A DNA stretch of 64,000 nucleotides from Puccinia triticina (lineage: Eukaryota; Basidiomycota; Pucciniomycetes; Pucciniales; Pucciniaceae), in contig NC_070571.1 of assembly GCF_026914185.1 (NCBI RefSeq), positions 4,278,001-4,342,000 on the forward strand, given 5' to 3'. A program made the position numbers and the translations under genes. Shown piece after piece: positions 20,376 through 32,101 of this stretch. The number at the start of each line of letters is the position of its first letter. Position 1 is the stretch's first letter. The notes under the pieces were generated by a model. The model did no database searches and was not told the DNA's origin. It saw only the letters and a list, made by a program, of their open reading frames with translations.

Positions 20376-22004
20376 TCAAATCAAGTATGTTTCTTTGGAA
20401 AAGAAATCCAAATCACTTACACACAACACAATCCCACTATTGCGTCTCCATCTAACCCAGAACATTTGGGCATTCAATGCAAGGCCATGAGAATATAGCT
20501 CCTTGTAGAGCCAATGAGACTCATCTGCTACTCTGCAGTTTGGACAGCTGTAATGATCCTTTTTCCACCCAGATATACAAGTTGTGTGAAACTTGTGTTC
20601 ACAGATTGGCCATTTCTTGACACTCCCATTTGGCATTAAACCTTCAAGACAAACTGTACATCTGTTTTCTTCTGCCTGAGATGGACCCATCAAACACATT
20701 TGAATAAAAAAGATACTGCTTCAGATCTTATGGGTCTGTTTTGCTTTCAACATCACCTCAAATGTACCACTCACATATTTTTTTTCAAATGCAGCAGCAG
20801 CATCCAAAAAGCTATTGAGATCCTGATAAGTATCAGCACCAATGGGTCTTCGATTCAAATTGGCCCTCTGAAAGCCCCAAGAACCCAAAAAATGAGTAAA
20901 AATTCACTGCTTCTACAGTATAAATGAGATCACTCACAGAACTCCCTGGTTGATAATTTTTCACTCTTGTCTGCAGTCTCAGCAGAGCCAATGTTCTAGA
21001 TATTTCATTCCCATTGAATTCCTTCAAGACCCATACAGAAATGTAAAAAAAAAGTTATTACTCTTTTCCTCTGGGGTGTTCTGAAAGTAGATCACTCACA
21101 AATTTGTCTTTTTGTTTCTTTGCATTTTTCCTTTGGATAAACTATGATCCACATGTCACAGAAAATTAATGTCCCTGCACCTGAATCTGTAAGATCAATA
21201 CTCACAGAGCTACCTGGTTGATCAACTTTCTTGTTTGATCTCACATTACCTGGTATTTGTTGGTTATTGGCGCTCTGGTAAAACTCATGATTCACACAAT
21301 CAAAAAATGCCACTGTTTTTGTCTTGGATGTCCCCCCCCCCCCAAGATAGAACTAGTATTGCTCACAGAGCTCTCCGCTTGTTCATACACCCTTGTTAAT
21401 CCTGGAACAAAACTTACGGAGTTTCCATCCACATGGGGCCCCTATAAGAACCACGAGCCACATGATAAGAAAAATTTCACAGGTTTTGTTTCCTCTGACA
21501 GGTAGTCTATCTCAAGGATATAACTCACATTTATTTCTACAAAACCAAAAAAAAGGGGTGTTGGTTCCATAGAGATGTAGGATGGTGCAAACATTCATTA
21601 TTTCTTTTGTTTGTTATGCCCCATGGGCTGAAATATTTGTTAATTTACTTACCATCACTTTGCACATTTTCAGCAGAAGTCCCATCAGAAATTTCATCCA
21701 CATTAGGCATGTGAAAAACCTGTTATATCCGCAGAAAAGGTAGAAAATGTCATTGTTTATGAATCCTTGCATGGTATTAACCACTTGGCCCACTCACAAA
21801 ATCTGCTTCCTGATCTTGCCAAGCTGCTGAGTTGAGAGCAGAGGGTGAGGTAGGAGGATGATCTAGCCTGTCTGTGTCAGACTCAAATAAGAGAAAACAT
21901 TGGCCAAATAGTGATTTGCATGATTGGACAAAGTTATGAAGGCCCTCAGAAATGTGCCCCAAGTCAGGTGGAGGTGCAGTAACCAGTATTGATGCTTGGA
22001 AAAG
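20376..22004 (-). pseudogene. Multi-exon RING-H2 finger gene (exon structure inferred)
   Basis: The last exon (upper end 20675) encodes a RING-H2 finger, CTVCLEG ... CEHKFHTTC ... WKKDHYSCPNCR, with spacing C-x2-C, C-x-H-x2-H-type and C-x2-C as in E3 ubiquitin ligases. Upstream minus-strand exons fit splice rules: 20775-20867 (31 codons), 20938-21021 (28 codons), 21206-21274 (23 codons), 21367-21401, 21653-21719 and 21798-22004 (69 codons). Nearly all end at GTGAGT or GTAAGT and most are phase 0. Three exon ends are alike: NYQPGSS, VDQPGSS and EQAESS. The exon near 21436-21536 is unclear and no start codon is visible, so the gene may be a fragment. It lies downstream of the Helitron helicase in the same orientation, possibly as cargo. 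Confidence 0.6.
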
Positions 22005-22315
22005 CTGCAAAGAAAGAAAACAGCTGATGGTCAACTTCAGTTCTCTAAATCTAGTAGCTGAGAGGGAATTTCTTGTGTACCCAAATCATTCTAATGATTT
22101 TAATCATTGAGTTGGAAGATTTTAAAATTATCTTATTTGGGAGGTATTGAATGTGGTTGAGGGAGAAAAACAGAGTTCAAAGTGGAAACTTTCCCCAAGG
22201 GTCTGAAGTACAAGCTTCCAGACAAAGCTGTGTTGTGATGTATTGTTTCCTCTTCATACCCAGATCCCATACCAAACCTAAACTTCATCCAGGTACATAT
22301 TGATTGACAAGGGGA

Positions 22316-22422
22316 AGCCCCCAAATTTGGGGTTCCAGGGGGTGTTAAAGTCATAGGGGTTTGTAAATCACAGCAAGGACATAGCCCCCAAATTTGGGGT
22401 TTCAGGGGGTGAGAAAGTCACA
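22316..22422. repeat. Two direct copies of a palindromic CCCCCAAATTTGGGG unit
   Basis: A roughly 40-bp unit, AGCCCCCAAATTTGGGGTT then CAGGGGGTG and AAAGTCA, occurs at 22316-22354 and 22383-22422. The core CCCCAAATTTGGGG is a perfect palindrome. It lies between the helicase stop and the RING gene. Confidence 0.75.
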
Positions 22423-22679
22423 GGATGTGAAAGGCCCCATGGGGAATGGGACAGCTCAAAGGAAATGATACAAAATTTTCAAACAATTGATGGTGCAATT
22501 TCAGGTTGACAATGCATTCAGTCACAGGAAAAAACAACTTTTAATTGAAAAATGGGTGGGAAAACAACATTATTTCAAGGGGAAACTGGGTGAGATAAGG
22601 TCAGTTTGTTTTCGGAGAAGACATAAAATTTGTTGCTGAAGAAATAAATGTTTGGGGTAATGGTGATCATGAGGGAGAA

Positions 22680-24941
22680 TCAAAAACCCTGAACACATGA
22701 GAGAACTTCCTTGTAAACAATGTTTGAAGTTTCATATGAAGGCTGGCCACTTTCAGGCTGTGGAATCACTACCTTAGTAGTTTGGCTTGACTTGCTTCTT
22801 GACAATGCAACATAGAGCTGGCCATGTCTAAACACAGGCTCATGAAGTACAATACCAACATTGCCAATTGTTTGACCTTGAGATTTATTGATTGTGAGGG
22901 AGAATGCCAGATTGACTGGGAATTGCTTGCGTATGAGCTTGAAAGGCAGTCCAGACTCATCTGGGTCAGATATGAAAGGAATGCGAGGGATGGCCACTGA
23001 ATCATTAACTCTGTTACCTGATATGACTCTTGCGTAAATCACATTTGGTCCCAAGTTTTCCACAATCAACCTGGTTCCATTACAAAGTCCCATTGTCCAA
23101 TCAAGGTTCCTGAGCATTATTATTGGCACTCCACGTTTCAATTGCAGAATATGAAGTGGGAAATCTGAGATGTTCAACCCATTGATGTACTCTTGCAAAT
23201 ATAGGTTTTGGGGATCATCCTCTACAGAATCATAGCTTGTGTAAGTACTCCCTTGAGACGGAATATATTCTAAGATTCTAGAGTTGATTTGGTTCACAGA
23301 AACATTCTTGTAGCATAGAATTGCCCAATCCAGAAAATATTGTGAATCTGCAAAAGAGGTGGTTATATTTGGAAATATCTGTCTTATGAGATAATCCAAA
23401 TTTTGCTCTTGAGAACCCCCACAAATGACCATAGAAGTAGGTGGGTTGATCTTGTTGTTTGATTGATTGATACCTTGACCATTTCCAACGGATAAAAGAA
23501 ATTGCTGAAATTGAGGATCACCTGCCGCACGCATGTTCACTGAAAGGCGGATGATATTTTGTTGAAAGTATCTCCAGCAGTAAGAGTTGACAATGCTTGC
23601 ATCAACAATCTGGGGATGTGATCCCTTCCTTACTACTGGTAGAACTTGACGGAAGTCACCTCCTAGCACAATTACCTTTCCACCAAAGGGTTTGTCTAAA
23701 TCCATCAAGTCTTGGAGTAATCTATCTACCAATTCAAGTGCATTTCTATGTGTCATTGGGGCTTCATCCCAAATTATCAGTTTTGATTGCCTCAAAACAT
23801 CTGCCTTTTGAGAATGTTTTGCAATTGAAGAGACTGAATTTTGCAGAAGCTTTGGAGGAATTCCAAAAGTTAGATGGGCAGTCCTGCCATATGGCATGTT
23901 CATAGCTGCAATTCCTATGGACTCAGAGGGATTAAAAATCAAAATGGGGCAGGTTGAATATCCATATGGTTAGAAAATTTAGAGCTCACCACTTCCAGCA
24001 CAGGCAATAGCAATTCTTTGGGTTGATCTTACATTGGCCAGTAAGCAGTTGTATAAGAAGGTCTTTCCAGAGCCACCTGGACCATCAATAAAGAAGCAAG
24101 CAGGTTGTTCTGAATAACATGCATTGATGATCTGATTAAAGGCTGATCTCTGCTGAATGTTCAAATTATTTGCATTTTCAATTTTATCTGGGTCCACATT
24201 GAAGCTTGACCTCTCTTCATCCAACATCCAGTTTCTGTTTAGCTGGTTTCTACCAACAGAGGGATCATATCTTGGAAGATCAGGAAATGATAGATCCACG
24301 CGTGAAAGACCATTCTGGAGCAGGATTGGATTGATCACTTCAATAATCTTATTCGTCATGAATGCATCATCTTGACATCCCTGATGGATCCAGTCTTCAG
24401 TCATGCAATGGTAGGAAGAATTCCATAAACGCAGAGGGTCTGAAGGTTGACATGTTGCTAAAAGTATCCCAAATAATTTTCTCAAATAAGATGGCATCAT
24501 TGTTTCATTTGCTTCAGCCATTGTGGCTTGAGGCTTCCAAATAATGATCATTTTCCAACAGACCCCAGGCAAAAGCAGCTGAACAAAAACTGGTATAAAT
24601 CTGTCCCTGAAACGTACGGAGATTCTCAAATGAGGTGGCGCCGGTGACATGATTGAGCAATAGACGTAAATGCCATTTTTTGGATCAGAAGGATAAACCG
24701 CATAGATTCTTCCAATTGAAAACCCCCTCTGCCTTGGTTTCCATTTTTTGGTGCTGGGGTGCCATGTGTAGTACTGGGGGAATTCAGAATATTTGAGATG
24801 TCTGGCCTGAGGATCAATTAGATTCCTTGCAAAATATCCTGTGAGCATTGTTTTAGATGCAGCACCCCTTTCAATGACATCTGCCAATTCTTTGTCTTGT
24901 GAAAATGTTATTCGATGTTGGTCAGGCAGGTGGATGTCCAA
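22680..24941 (-). pseudogene. Helitron Pif1-type helicase domain
   Basis: This is the C-terminal half of a rolling-circle Rep/helicase. Exon 23990-24941 ends with Walker A GPGGSGKTFLYN and IACAGSG. A 75-bp intron (23915-23989, GTGAGC...CATAG) rejoins to IAAMNMPYGRTAH. Exon 22680-23914 has Walker B IIWDEAPM, GGDFRQVLPV, the late motif INKSQGQT and YVALSRS. The order and spacing match Pif1-family helicases in Helitrons. An in-frame TGA at 24942-24944 separates it from the Rep part. Apart from that the helicase frame is intact. Confidence 0.88.
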
Positions 24942-26307
24942 TCAAATCACAGAGGGATAAGTTGCCGATAATTTGAAAGAGAAAATTCTGCAGCATGCTT
25001 CTGGAGCTGCAACCCAGCGGGAATCTCTGAATCTATTTACCTCATCAATATTTTCCCCAACATCCAATACTAATTTATTGTGTCCCTTGTAGACATATTT
25101 GTAGAGGTGTTTGACTGCAGATATCACGGCACAAATTTCAACATTGATGTGGCATTGAAATCTGGCTGATAAGTAGGGACTGTAGGGCACAACCCAACGG
25201 TTTTCAATGATTAAGTTGTTATTTCCTCTTCTGATGGTTGGTCCATTGGGCCCTCTCCTATACAAAGGGTAAGAATTTTCATTCATGACGGTTTCAGGAC
25301 AATAAGCCTTGGGATTTTTTTTTTTTGAGCAAACACCATTCACCATGCAAGGAGCGTTTGTGTTGTAAGATCCACAGGGTCCATGAATCATGTGCCTTGA
25401 TACTGCTTGGTAAAGCCATGGTTCAGTCCTCTGATCAGGTATTTCTGCCCTTACAATCTGATCAATCTGTTCAGTAGTTCTTGGTATGTGTTGTGATTCC
25501 AGAATTACTAAGATGTGAGCATGAGGAAGTCCTCTCTTCTGGAATTATATGACATGTGTCCGGCCAACAGTATTTCCAAAGATACCGTCCTTGTAAATTT
25601 CATCACAAATCTTTTTCAGCCTTGCCCTGAAGACCCGTGTCACAATATCAGGCCTATCCTGTGGTGACTGTCCAGGAAAGATGTTTTCTCTGATTTCTTT
25701 CCATTCTGGGTTGCAAGTTACTGTTATGAGAAGATTAGGCTTTCCCATTGTCTGTACCAAAGCCATAGCGTCTTGGAATCTTGCCTTCATGTCCCAAGGC
25801 CCACCAATGAAAGATGTGGGTAAAACTAATCTCCGGCCTGTTCAAGAAGAAATCAGATGAGAAGGGGAATCATAAAAACATTTATCCTGAAAGGTTTAAT
25901 GTATGTACCTGTTTCATGACCCATCTGCACACCATTTTGATAAGCATCCACAACACCATAGAATTGCTCTACGCAAAAGTCTTTTTGATTCAATATGATA
26001 TACAGCAACCTTTCTGTTTCAATTTTGATATATTGATCCACACAGTATTGTTGAAAAAGACGGCCAGACCAATGTAATAGAGAGTAGTATTCATGGCAAA
26101 AAGCCAATTTATATGCATAATAATTCATGGCAGTGGCCAGTGGTATTTCTTCCTTGAGTTCAGGGCTCCATCCAAGTTCTCCATTTGGATGTAATAGTAC
26201 ATAATGGAGTGGGTCATATCTTCGATCCAATTCAGAAATCCTTGACAAATTTGCATCACAATATTTGATGATGAAATCCCTTGTCTTTGTTGTTGAAAGA
26301 TCATGAC
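24942..26307 (-). pseudogene. Helitron replication-initiator (HUH) domain, broken
   Basis: Exon 25909-26307 holds the Helitron-specific region (RYDPLHYVLLHPNGELGWSP). A 71-bp intron (25838-25908) joins HETG to RRLVLPTSFIGGPWD. The Rep core follows: NLLITVTCNPEWKEI, then the FQKR-GLPHAH region that should carry the HxH metal site, then HLYKYVYKGHNK with the catalytic Tyr residues. At 25543-25545 a TAA interrupts VI-FQKR, and a 2-base deletion just beyond it shifts the frame before the HxH, so the endonuclease is not translatable. A further TGA ends this part at 24942. Confidence 0.88.
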
Positions 26308-27964
26308 CTTGAATTTAAATAAATTGATAATTTCAAAGAATAATGAGTAATCACTGGAAAGGTTGATAAAATTATTGTAAGCTTACCTTCTACCCATATT
26401 GCAGCAATTTGGTCACCTGTTGGGAGGTTATAAACCCTTTGATCCACATTTGTAGCATTATAAGTTAGCCTTATTGATCTATTTGGAGTTAATTCAGATG
26501 CAACAAGTTCAAACTGGCGTATGAGAGGATTGTAATGGTGAAGTATTGATTGGATTCTTTGCATCAGTCCTGGAAGTAGATCTTGACCATGAACCCTTTG
26601 GTTTTCAAACTCATTTTCTGTGTCATATATATACAACTGTAAGAATTTGGGGACTTCTTGTGAAAGTGGGAGCAAACTTCCAATGTTATGGTGAATTTTC
26701 CCCTTCACCTTGAATGTATAGATACCTTGGCCTTGATTGTTGAGTGCAGCCCTGGTTGCAGCATTGACTCCAAGAGATGTAAATGCAAAGTTGCTATTTA
26801 TCAGGCGGATGGATTTAATCAGTTGATTTCCTTCAGGTGAGTGATTTTGAGTTGCAGTTTTAAACATCTGAAGCAGTTCTGGGGGTGGGGGAGGTTGTTG
26901 TAAAGTGATCCTGCCTTGGCGGCAGCAAAGTGAGTTTGTTTCTCCTGTGAAGAGTATGGCATGACAGTGTGCACAACGTCTCACTGCCCTCAATGTGTAA
27001 GGCCTGAATCCAGCAGGTTCAGTCCAACCCCATGCAATTGGGTGGTTTACATGTTGTTGGTGAAGATTTCTGGGGGAGTGGTTGTCTGGGAAATCATCTT
27101 CAACCAAATTTCCAGCAGGAGCATCAGCCAATCCAGGTTGTGATAATCTTTCCTCAATTTGTTCTTGAAGAAGCCCCAAATCAATTTCAGGCAGGTCATC
27201 CCAGGTTGTGGGTATTGGTGCAGGTGATAGACTTGGAGAATTATCAGAAGATGTGAATTGATTCTGTACATTTCCTGGTGAAGCACTTTGGGATTTGAGC
27301 AAGTTAACAATGGAAACCCTGGATCTTTGTTTGCCATGATTGTTATTTTCATGATTTTGAAAATGAAGAGGCTGAGAAAGAGAACGTTGGTGCTCCCTGC
27401 GTGGAGGGAGAGATTCTTGGTAAGAATGGGATGATTGATGCTTTGGACTTTGTGAATTTCCAGAAGCAGGATGGTGGGGACTTTGTGATTGGTAGTAATG
27501 ATGGGAAAGTGGGCGGTGGGGACTTTGTGATGGTTGTGAATGGTGGGAGGGCGGATGGCGGGGGCTTTGTGATTGTTTTGAATGGTGGTAGGGTGGATGG
27601 CGGGACTTTGTGATTGGTAGTAATGATGGGAAAGTGGGCGGTGGGGACTTTGTGTTTGTTGTGAATGGTGGGAGGATGCATGGCGGGGACTCTGTGATTG
27701 GTGGTAAGGATCAGAGAGTGGTTGGTGGGGACTTTGTGATTGTTGTGAATTGCGGGTATCCAGATCATTGTATAGATGAGACAATCTTGTTGTAGAATGA
27801 ACATGAGGATCAATAAGACCCCTTTGTATGACATCCTCGTTTTGTGCATTGTGAAAAGACAATGAAGGGGAAGAAGATAGAGCAACAGATTGTTGCCTTT
27901 CTCTGAATCTAGCTTGCCGTTCTGCAACATAAGCTCTTCTCAACTGTTCAATGGATTGATGCAT
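26308..27964 (-). pseudogene. Helitron polyprotein N-terminal region
   Basis: From 27302 down to 26387 one frame carries a zinc-finger-like CAHCHAILFTGETNSLCC and the conserved helical region up to IAAIWVEG. A 79-bp intron (26308-26386, GTAAGC...TTCAAG) then rejoins to HDLSTTKTRDFII. The front (from about 27962) reads MHQSIEQLRRAYVAERQARF and then Ser/Gln/His/Pro repeats (SQSPH). Within the repeats the frame changes at least once before 27302, so the start is broken or spliced. The N-terminus of these proteins is poorly conserved in general. Confidence 0.75.
27475..27770 (-). repeat. Coding minisatellite in the Helitron N-terminal region
   Basis: Imperfect units of about 42-45 bp containing GGGGACTTTGTGATTG and GTGGGCGGTGG (plus strand) repeat about six times. 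On the minus strand they encode SQSPH-type repeats. The frameshift in this region probably arose by slippage here. Confidence 0.8.
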
Positions 27965-27968
27965 TTTT

Positions 27969-27974
27969 GCAATG

Positions 27975-28005
<31 letters not shown>

Positions 28006-28740
28006 GAATTGGAATGAGGAAGTTAACTGAGGTGTGGTGAGGGGGAAAGTATGAGGTGTGATGATGAGGGGGACAGTATACTAATCAAAGGTAATGGGTG
28101 GTGTCTGATGAGTGGATTGGTTGAGGGAACTAACAGCACAATGTGTGGTTATATATGTTCTGACATGGAGGTGCAGACGGGTAAAATCCTCAGGGTTGTA
28201 GATGTGTAACCAACAAAGCAGATTGCTTCAACGGAATTGGTTGTTGTGTGTAGTGGTGTTTGATGAAGCAGATTGCTTCAACAGACTCAGTTGTTTGTGT
28301 GTAGCCGAGTCCAATGAAGCAGAATTGTCATGGAAATGGACAATGAGGTTGATTACCCATGGAGATTGATTAGGTGTGGATGTCCACCTAAGCAATCTGG
28401 ATGGATCAACTGGGTGACCATCCCTGAGAGAGTCCGTTGAACGGAGTCCACACAACCCACAGCGAGTCCGTTGAAGGGAGTTGGTTACCCTGAACGGACT
28501 GGGTGACCCATTTCCAGAGTCCGATGAACGGAAAAACACACCCCAGAGAGTCCAAATCAATGAACGGAGTCAACAAACCCCAGCAAGTGTGACTGCTCGG
28601 ATGGATTCAGAGATGGAACTGAGGAAGTCCGTTCAAACACAGTCTGTTCCAGCAGATCACTGCTTGGACGGATTGTGAGACGGACCTGAGGAAGTCTGTT
28701 TAAACAATCACTGCTAAAAAAAAAGAAATGTCAGTACAAA
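27969..28740. other. Poly-A tract and non-coding repeat-rich DNA
   Basis: A run of about 33 A begins at 27969, just upstream of the Helitron ORF. The following 700 bp contain dispersed copies of a GAGTCCGTTGAACGG-like motif (28430-28690) and two copies of GAAGCAGATTGCTTCAAC-like sequence (28215-28280). The Helitron 5' end should lie here but I cannot place it. Confidence 0.5.
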
Positions 28741-28746
28741 AAGAAC

Positions 28747-28816
28747 ATTGACGCCGGCGTTACTCGCATGACAGAATTTGTACAGGATATTGACGCCGGC
28801 GTTACTCGCATGACAG
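28747..28816. repeat. Two 28-bp direct repeats with palindrome ACGCCGGCGT
   Basis: ATTGACGCCGGCGTTACTCG plus CATGACAG occurs at 28747-28774 and 28789-28816, separated by 14 bp and flanked by TTGTAC-type motifs. Confidence 0.85.
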
Positions 28817-28984
28817 GTATTTGTACTGGTTTGTTTGGCCCCCAGAGGCCATTTCTTTAGTTATATGTAGATAATTCTAAGTATGAACCTGGGCACTTTG
28901 AAGCAACACAGGATTAATGAAATATGGGAACTGTGAAGCCAATCTTATGATCCATCAGATCAAGAACTTAAGGAATGGCTAACT

Positions 28985-29311
28985 CAAGGTCAGCTATGCT
29001 ATCATTAGCAATAGTGCAGCATAGCATAGCTTCTGCTAAAACTAATGGGGTTCCCCGCTAGCTTTCAGCGGAGTTGAGCTATTCCTAACTGCAGGCAAAC
29101 AAAATTTAAGCCCACTACGCTGTGTTATGCCGCTTTTTAGCGGGGGTTTCCTCTACAAGCGGCATAATGTAGCGTGGTGTTAGCGCAGCGCCGCTAAAAT
29201 TCCACTAACGCTATGGATGCAGCAGCCCAATCTTAAAGGTGCTACACTGTCAAATGGGGGTGTTTTAGCGTAGTTTAGCATAGCGGCCCACCGTTGGTGT
29301 GACCATTAAAA
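28985..29311. mobile_element. Degenerate MITE related to the AGCG-rich element at 36453
   Basis: The right end TTTAGCATAGCGGCCCACCGTTG matches the 36453-36911 element end, and the left side GGTCAGCTATGCTA matches its other end with the first bases lost. The interior is rich in AGCG/CGCT dyads. No target duplication survives. Confidence 0.55.
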
Positions 29312-30437
29312 AAAATGACATGACAGATTTTACACTGCATTTTAGTATTTGAAGGTTACACATATTGAGAAAACCAGTAGCAAATTTCTGTTCCAATCCC
29401 ACTTTCTAAAATCCGCAAAATCCTTGACCTCTGGATTTGATCTTAGGGGTGTTTTTGTGAGCCTGAGTCTCTATAGTGACAGCAGGACACAAGAAATGGG
29501 GGGGCAATAGTTGGATTTCTTGGGATAAAGAAATTACAACTATAATAGAAAAAGAGAAAGAGAGAGAGAAACCAAGCAGGATAAGAAGGAAGAGAAGTAC
29601 TAGGTTATTCTAGTGGGAATGCACGTCCACTGGCAATGCTACTCTTCAGAAGAGTGCTGCTAATCTGTGCAAGAAGTGCTACAGCTTCCTCTCAGGAGGG
29701 TATCTGGATTAGATAAGTCTTAATCCAGCCACAGTTTTTTAGACTTCTCTCTGGACAGTCAAGGTTCTTAATGGGAAACCTGAGGGACAGCCCTGAACCT
29801 AGATTTTGAGGCAAAGGCCTGATGATAAGAAGGGACAGCCCTGTGATCAAGATGGAGGCAAAGGCCTATAGATTTGGAGGGACAGCCCTGTGATCAAGGA
29901 GGAAGCAAAGCAAGAAGAAAAGGCAGATCCAGCAAGACACAGAGTTGTACCTCTGAGATAAACAAGGTTCAGTGAAAGAGGTTACTTACTGTCAATATCC
30001 TAGGCGCCTGTGACGGTAGGTATACTGGGAGTATAGTAGGCTCTTTGGTGGTGATCCTGGAGTTATCTGGGTGGTGGTTCTGGTGTGCTGAAGTCTGTGG
30101 ATCCGCCTCAGGCAAGGGGGATCCTGACTACGAAAATTTTCACAGTTTGCTTATGTAATTTACATATGTACATGTGGTTTGGCGCGCCTAGTAGCGCTGA
30201 CACGTCACAACTGCGCAAGGGCGCTACAACTCAGTAACTCAGGGAAGGAGTATAGTTACAATGAATTGGTAAGTTGTAACTAGGGTTAAAATTGCATGAG
30301 GAAACAGAATATGAAGTCAAAACAGGGATATCTCTTAAGATGAAAAAGATATAAAGTAATTTATATGTAACAAAGGTAGAACAGGCAGCTTTTAGGTCAG
30401 CTGTGATGACTCTAAGGCTGACAGTTTTATTAAAAAA
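29312..30437. other. No gene recognised
   Basis: Mixed sequence with A/G-rich tracts (29550-29590) and loosely repeated AGGGACAGCCCTG with AGGCAAAGGCC segments at 29785-29890. No frame of interest. Confidence 0.4.
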
Positions 30438-30466
30438 CTAGAGGCCAAGGCGGCTTCGCCACTGCA
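30438..30466 (-). mobile_element. Helitron-like 3' terminus, minus orientation
   Basis: Read on the minus strand: TGGCGAAGCCGCC, TTGGCCT, CTAG, then T. Same sequence as the end at 16883. The element would extend rightward. Confidence 0.65.
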
Positions 30467-30467
30467 T

Positions 30468-30748
30468 CTCATTCCAGTGTGATGATTTAGTCTCAATTTT
30501 GATTTCCATCTCAAGAGGACGACTTTGCTCACTGAGCCTAGATACCAATATATCATACATGTCTCTGAGCCATGGTCAATTTGAGGACAGCATGGAGACC
30601 ATAGATATGCACTGCAATCCCCCTTCTCAGTAACTCTCATTCCAGTGTGATGATTTAGTCTCAATTTTGATTTCCATCTCAAGAGGACGACTTTGCTCAC
30701 TGAGCCTAGATACCAATATATCATACATGTCTCTGAGCCATGGTCAAT
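30468..30748. repeat. Two identical 113-bp direct repeats
   Basis: 30468-30580 and 30636-30748 are identical by eye over 113 bp, separated by 55 bp. It is a recent duplication next to the Helitron-like end. Confidence 0.9.
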
Positions 30749-30896
30749 CTATGCTCCCAGCTTCAAGAGCGGGGGGGCAAGTGTCTTTGGACCCAAATTG
30801 CCTTTGGGGAGGCTGATCAGGCGGCCTCAGGGCCAAGAAAGACATGGTTGGGGGGCGATGGGCAGGACAGTTGAGAGAGCTGGGAACGCGGAGAGG

Positions 30897-31800
30897 TCAT
30901 TGGAACAGTTGAGGGTGGCAGCAGCCTGTTCGCCGCGGTGACGGCGACTGTGGGGAGGGAACAGCATTGCGCTGGGGCTGGCCGGTGGATGGCAAGGTAT
31001 TTGGCGGGGAGAATTTGAGCCAGCCGTAGAGCAGGTGGAGCTGGATCTGGAGCTCGCCGCGACGGCTGATTGTCCGGAGCAATAAGGGATCAAAGACCAT
31101 GTTGAGCAGCAGCTTGCTCTCGGGCTCCTGCGCAATTGGCTTCACCATGTCGCCAACAGTTATGTAGCTCATCTGCCCCTTCCACAGCCTAATCAGCGGC
31201 AGGATTTCCCGGGAGAGATCCAACACCTCTTCTGCTCCACTTCCCCCGCCCTCTGTCCCCGGATCTTCCTCAAGATCTCATTGTCTGTAGGCCCGTTTAG
31301 CGAGATCCTCAAACCGGCCGACCAGAGGAGTGAACAGGGTCCAATCAAAGCCTGTACTGGCCTCAACAGACATCAGGAGCCGCTTGACCTCTACACTGTT
31401 CAACAATTCCTCCTTCCCCAGTCTGTTATAGATCTTGGCATAGAAATGCAACCTACAGAGTCATGGAGATGTGTGGGGGCTCTCAACAGGTCATTGTTCC
31501 CCTGCCAGCCCCGGAAGCTGGCCAGGATACAGTTGCAGCTGATGTACACCTTGGCCAGCTGTTCAAGACCCTTCATCCCCACGTTTATCTTGGCCCGACT
31601 CAAGCCCCCCCCCCCCCCGCCAACAACACTGATCAGTCTGCTGCGTTCAAAGCCGTTAACCCCCCCCCCCCCCCCCCAATCCGCTGCAAATACGCCTTCA
31701 GGACAACCACCTGTTTCTGGGACAGGGAAAGTTGACTGAAATCATGGCAGCATTTGTTCAACTCAAACAGCCAGTTGCCAAGGGCCTCCGTCTTCGCCGC
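30897..31800 (-). pseudogene. Unidentified protein-gene remnant with poly-C interruptions
   Basis: Minus-strand pieces in one direction read like a single helical protein: FELNKCCHDFSQLSLSQKQV and VVLKAYLQRI (about 31680-31770), GMKGLEQLAKVYISCN (about 31550), YNRLGKEELLNSVEVKRLLM (about 31400), FDWTLFTPLVGRFEDLAKR, then EILPLIRLWKGQMSYITVGD and LLLNMVFDPLLLR (about 31100). C-runs at 31606-31618 and 31661-31678 and frame changes interrupt it. I do not recognise the family. Probably a decayed or captured host gene. Confidence 0.4.
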
Positions 31801-32081
31801 GGCAGGGGCGTTTGTGTGGTGTTTGCAAGGATACAGTGGGTGGTGCGTTGGCGAGGATACGGTGTGCGCGACGGCGAGGCGGCTACCAAGTCACAGTCTG
31901 ACAGGCAAAGGGTTGCTGAGCTTGAATATTTAAGTCTTTGCCGCGGCAGGTGTGGGCGTTGGTGTGGTGTTTGCAAGGATACAGTGGGTGTGGCGTTGGC
32001 GAGGATACAGTGTGCGCGACGCCAAGGCGGCTGATGAGTCACAGTCTGACAGGCAAAGGTTTGCTGAGCTTGAATATTTAA
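31791..32081. repeat. Tandem duplication of about 145 bp
   Basis: 31791-31934 and 31935-32081 are alike (TTTGCAAGGATACAGTGGGT, then AGTCACAGTCTGACAGGCAA, ending TTGAATATTTAAG) with small indels. An open plus-strand frame crosses both in different registers and is not a gene. Confidence 0.85.
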
Positions 32082-32101
32082 GGAGGGGAGGTTTGGTGTC
32101 T

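Noticed and set aside
31732..32034. Arg-rich 100-codon open frame
   Set aside because: It crosses a 145-bp tandem duplication whose two copies are read in different frames.
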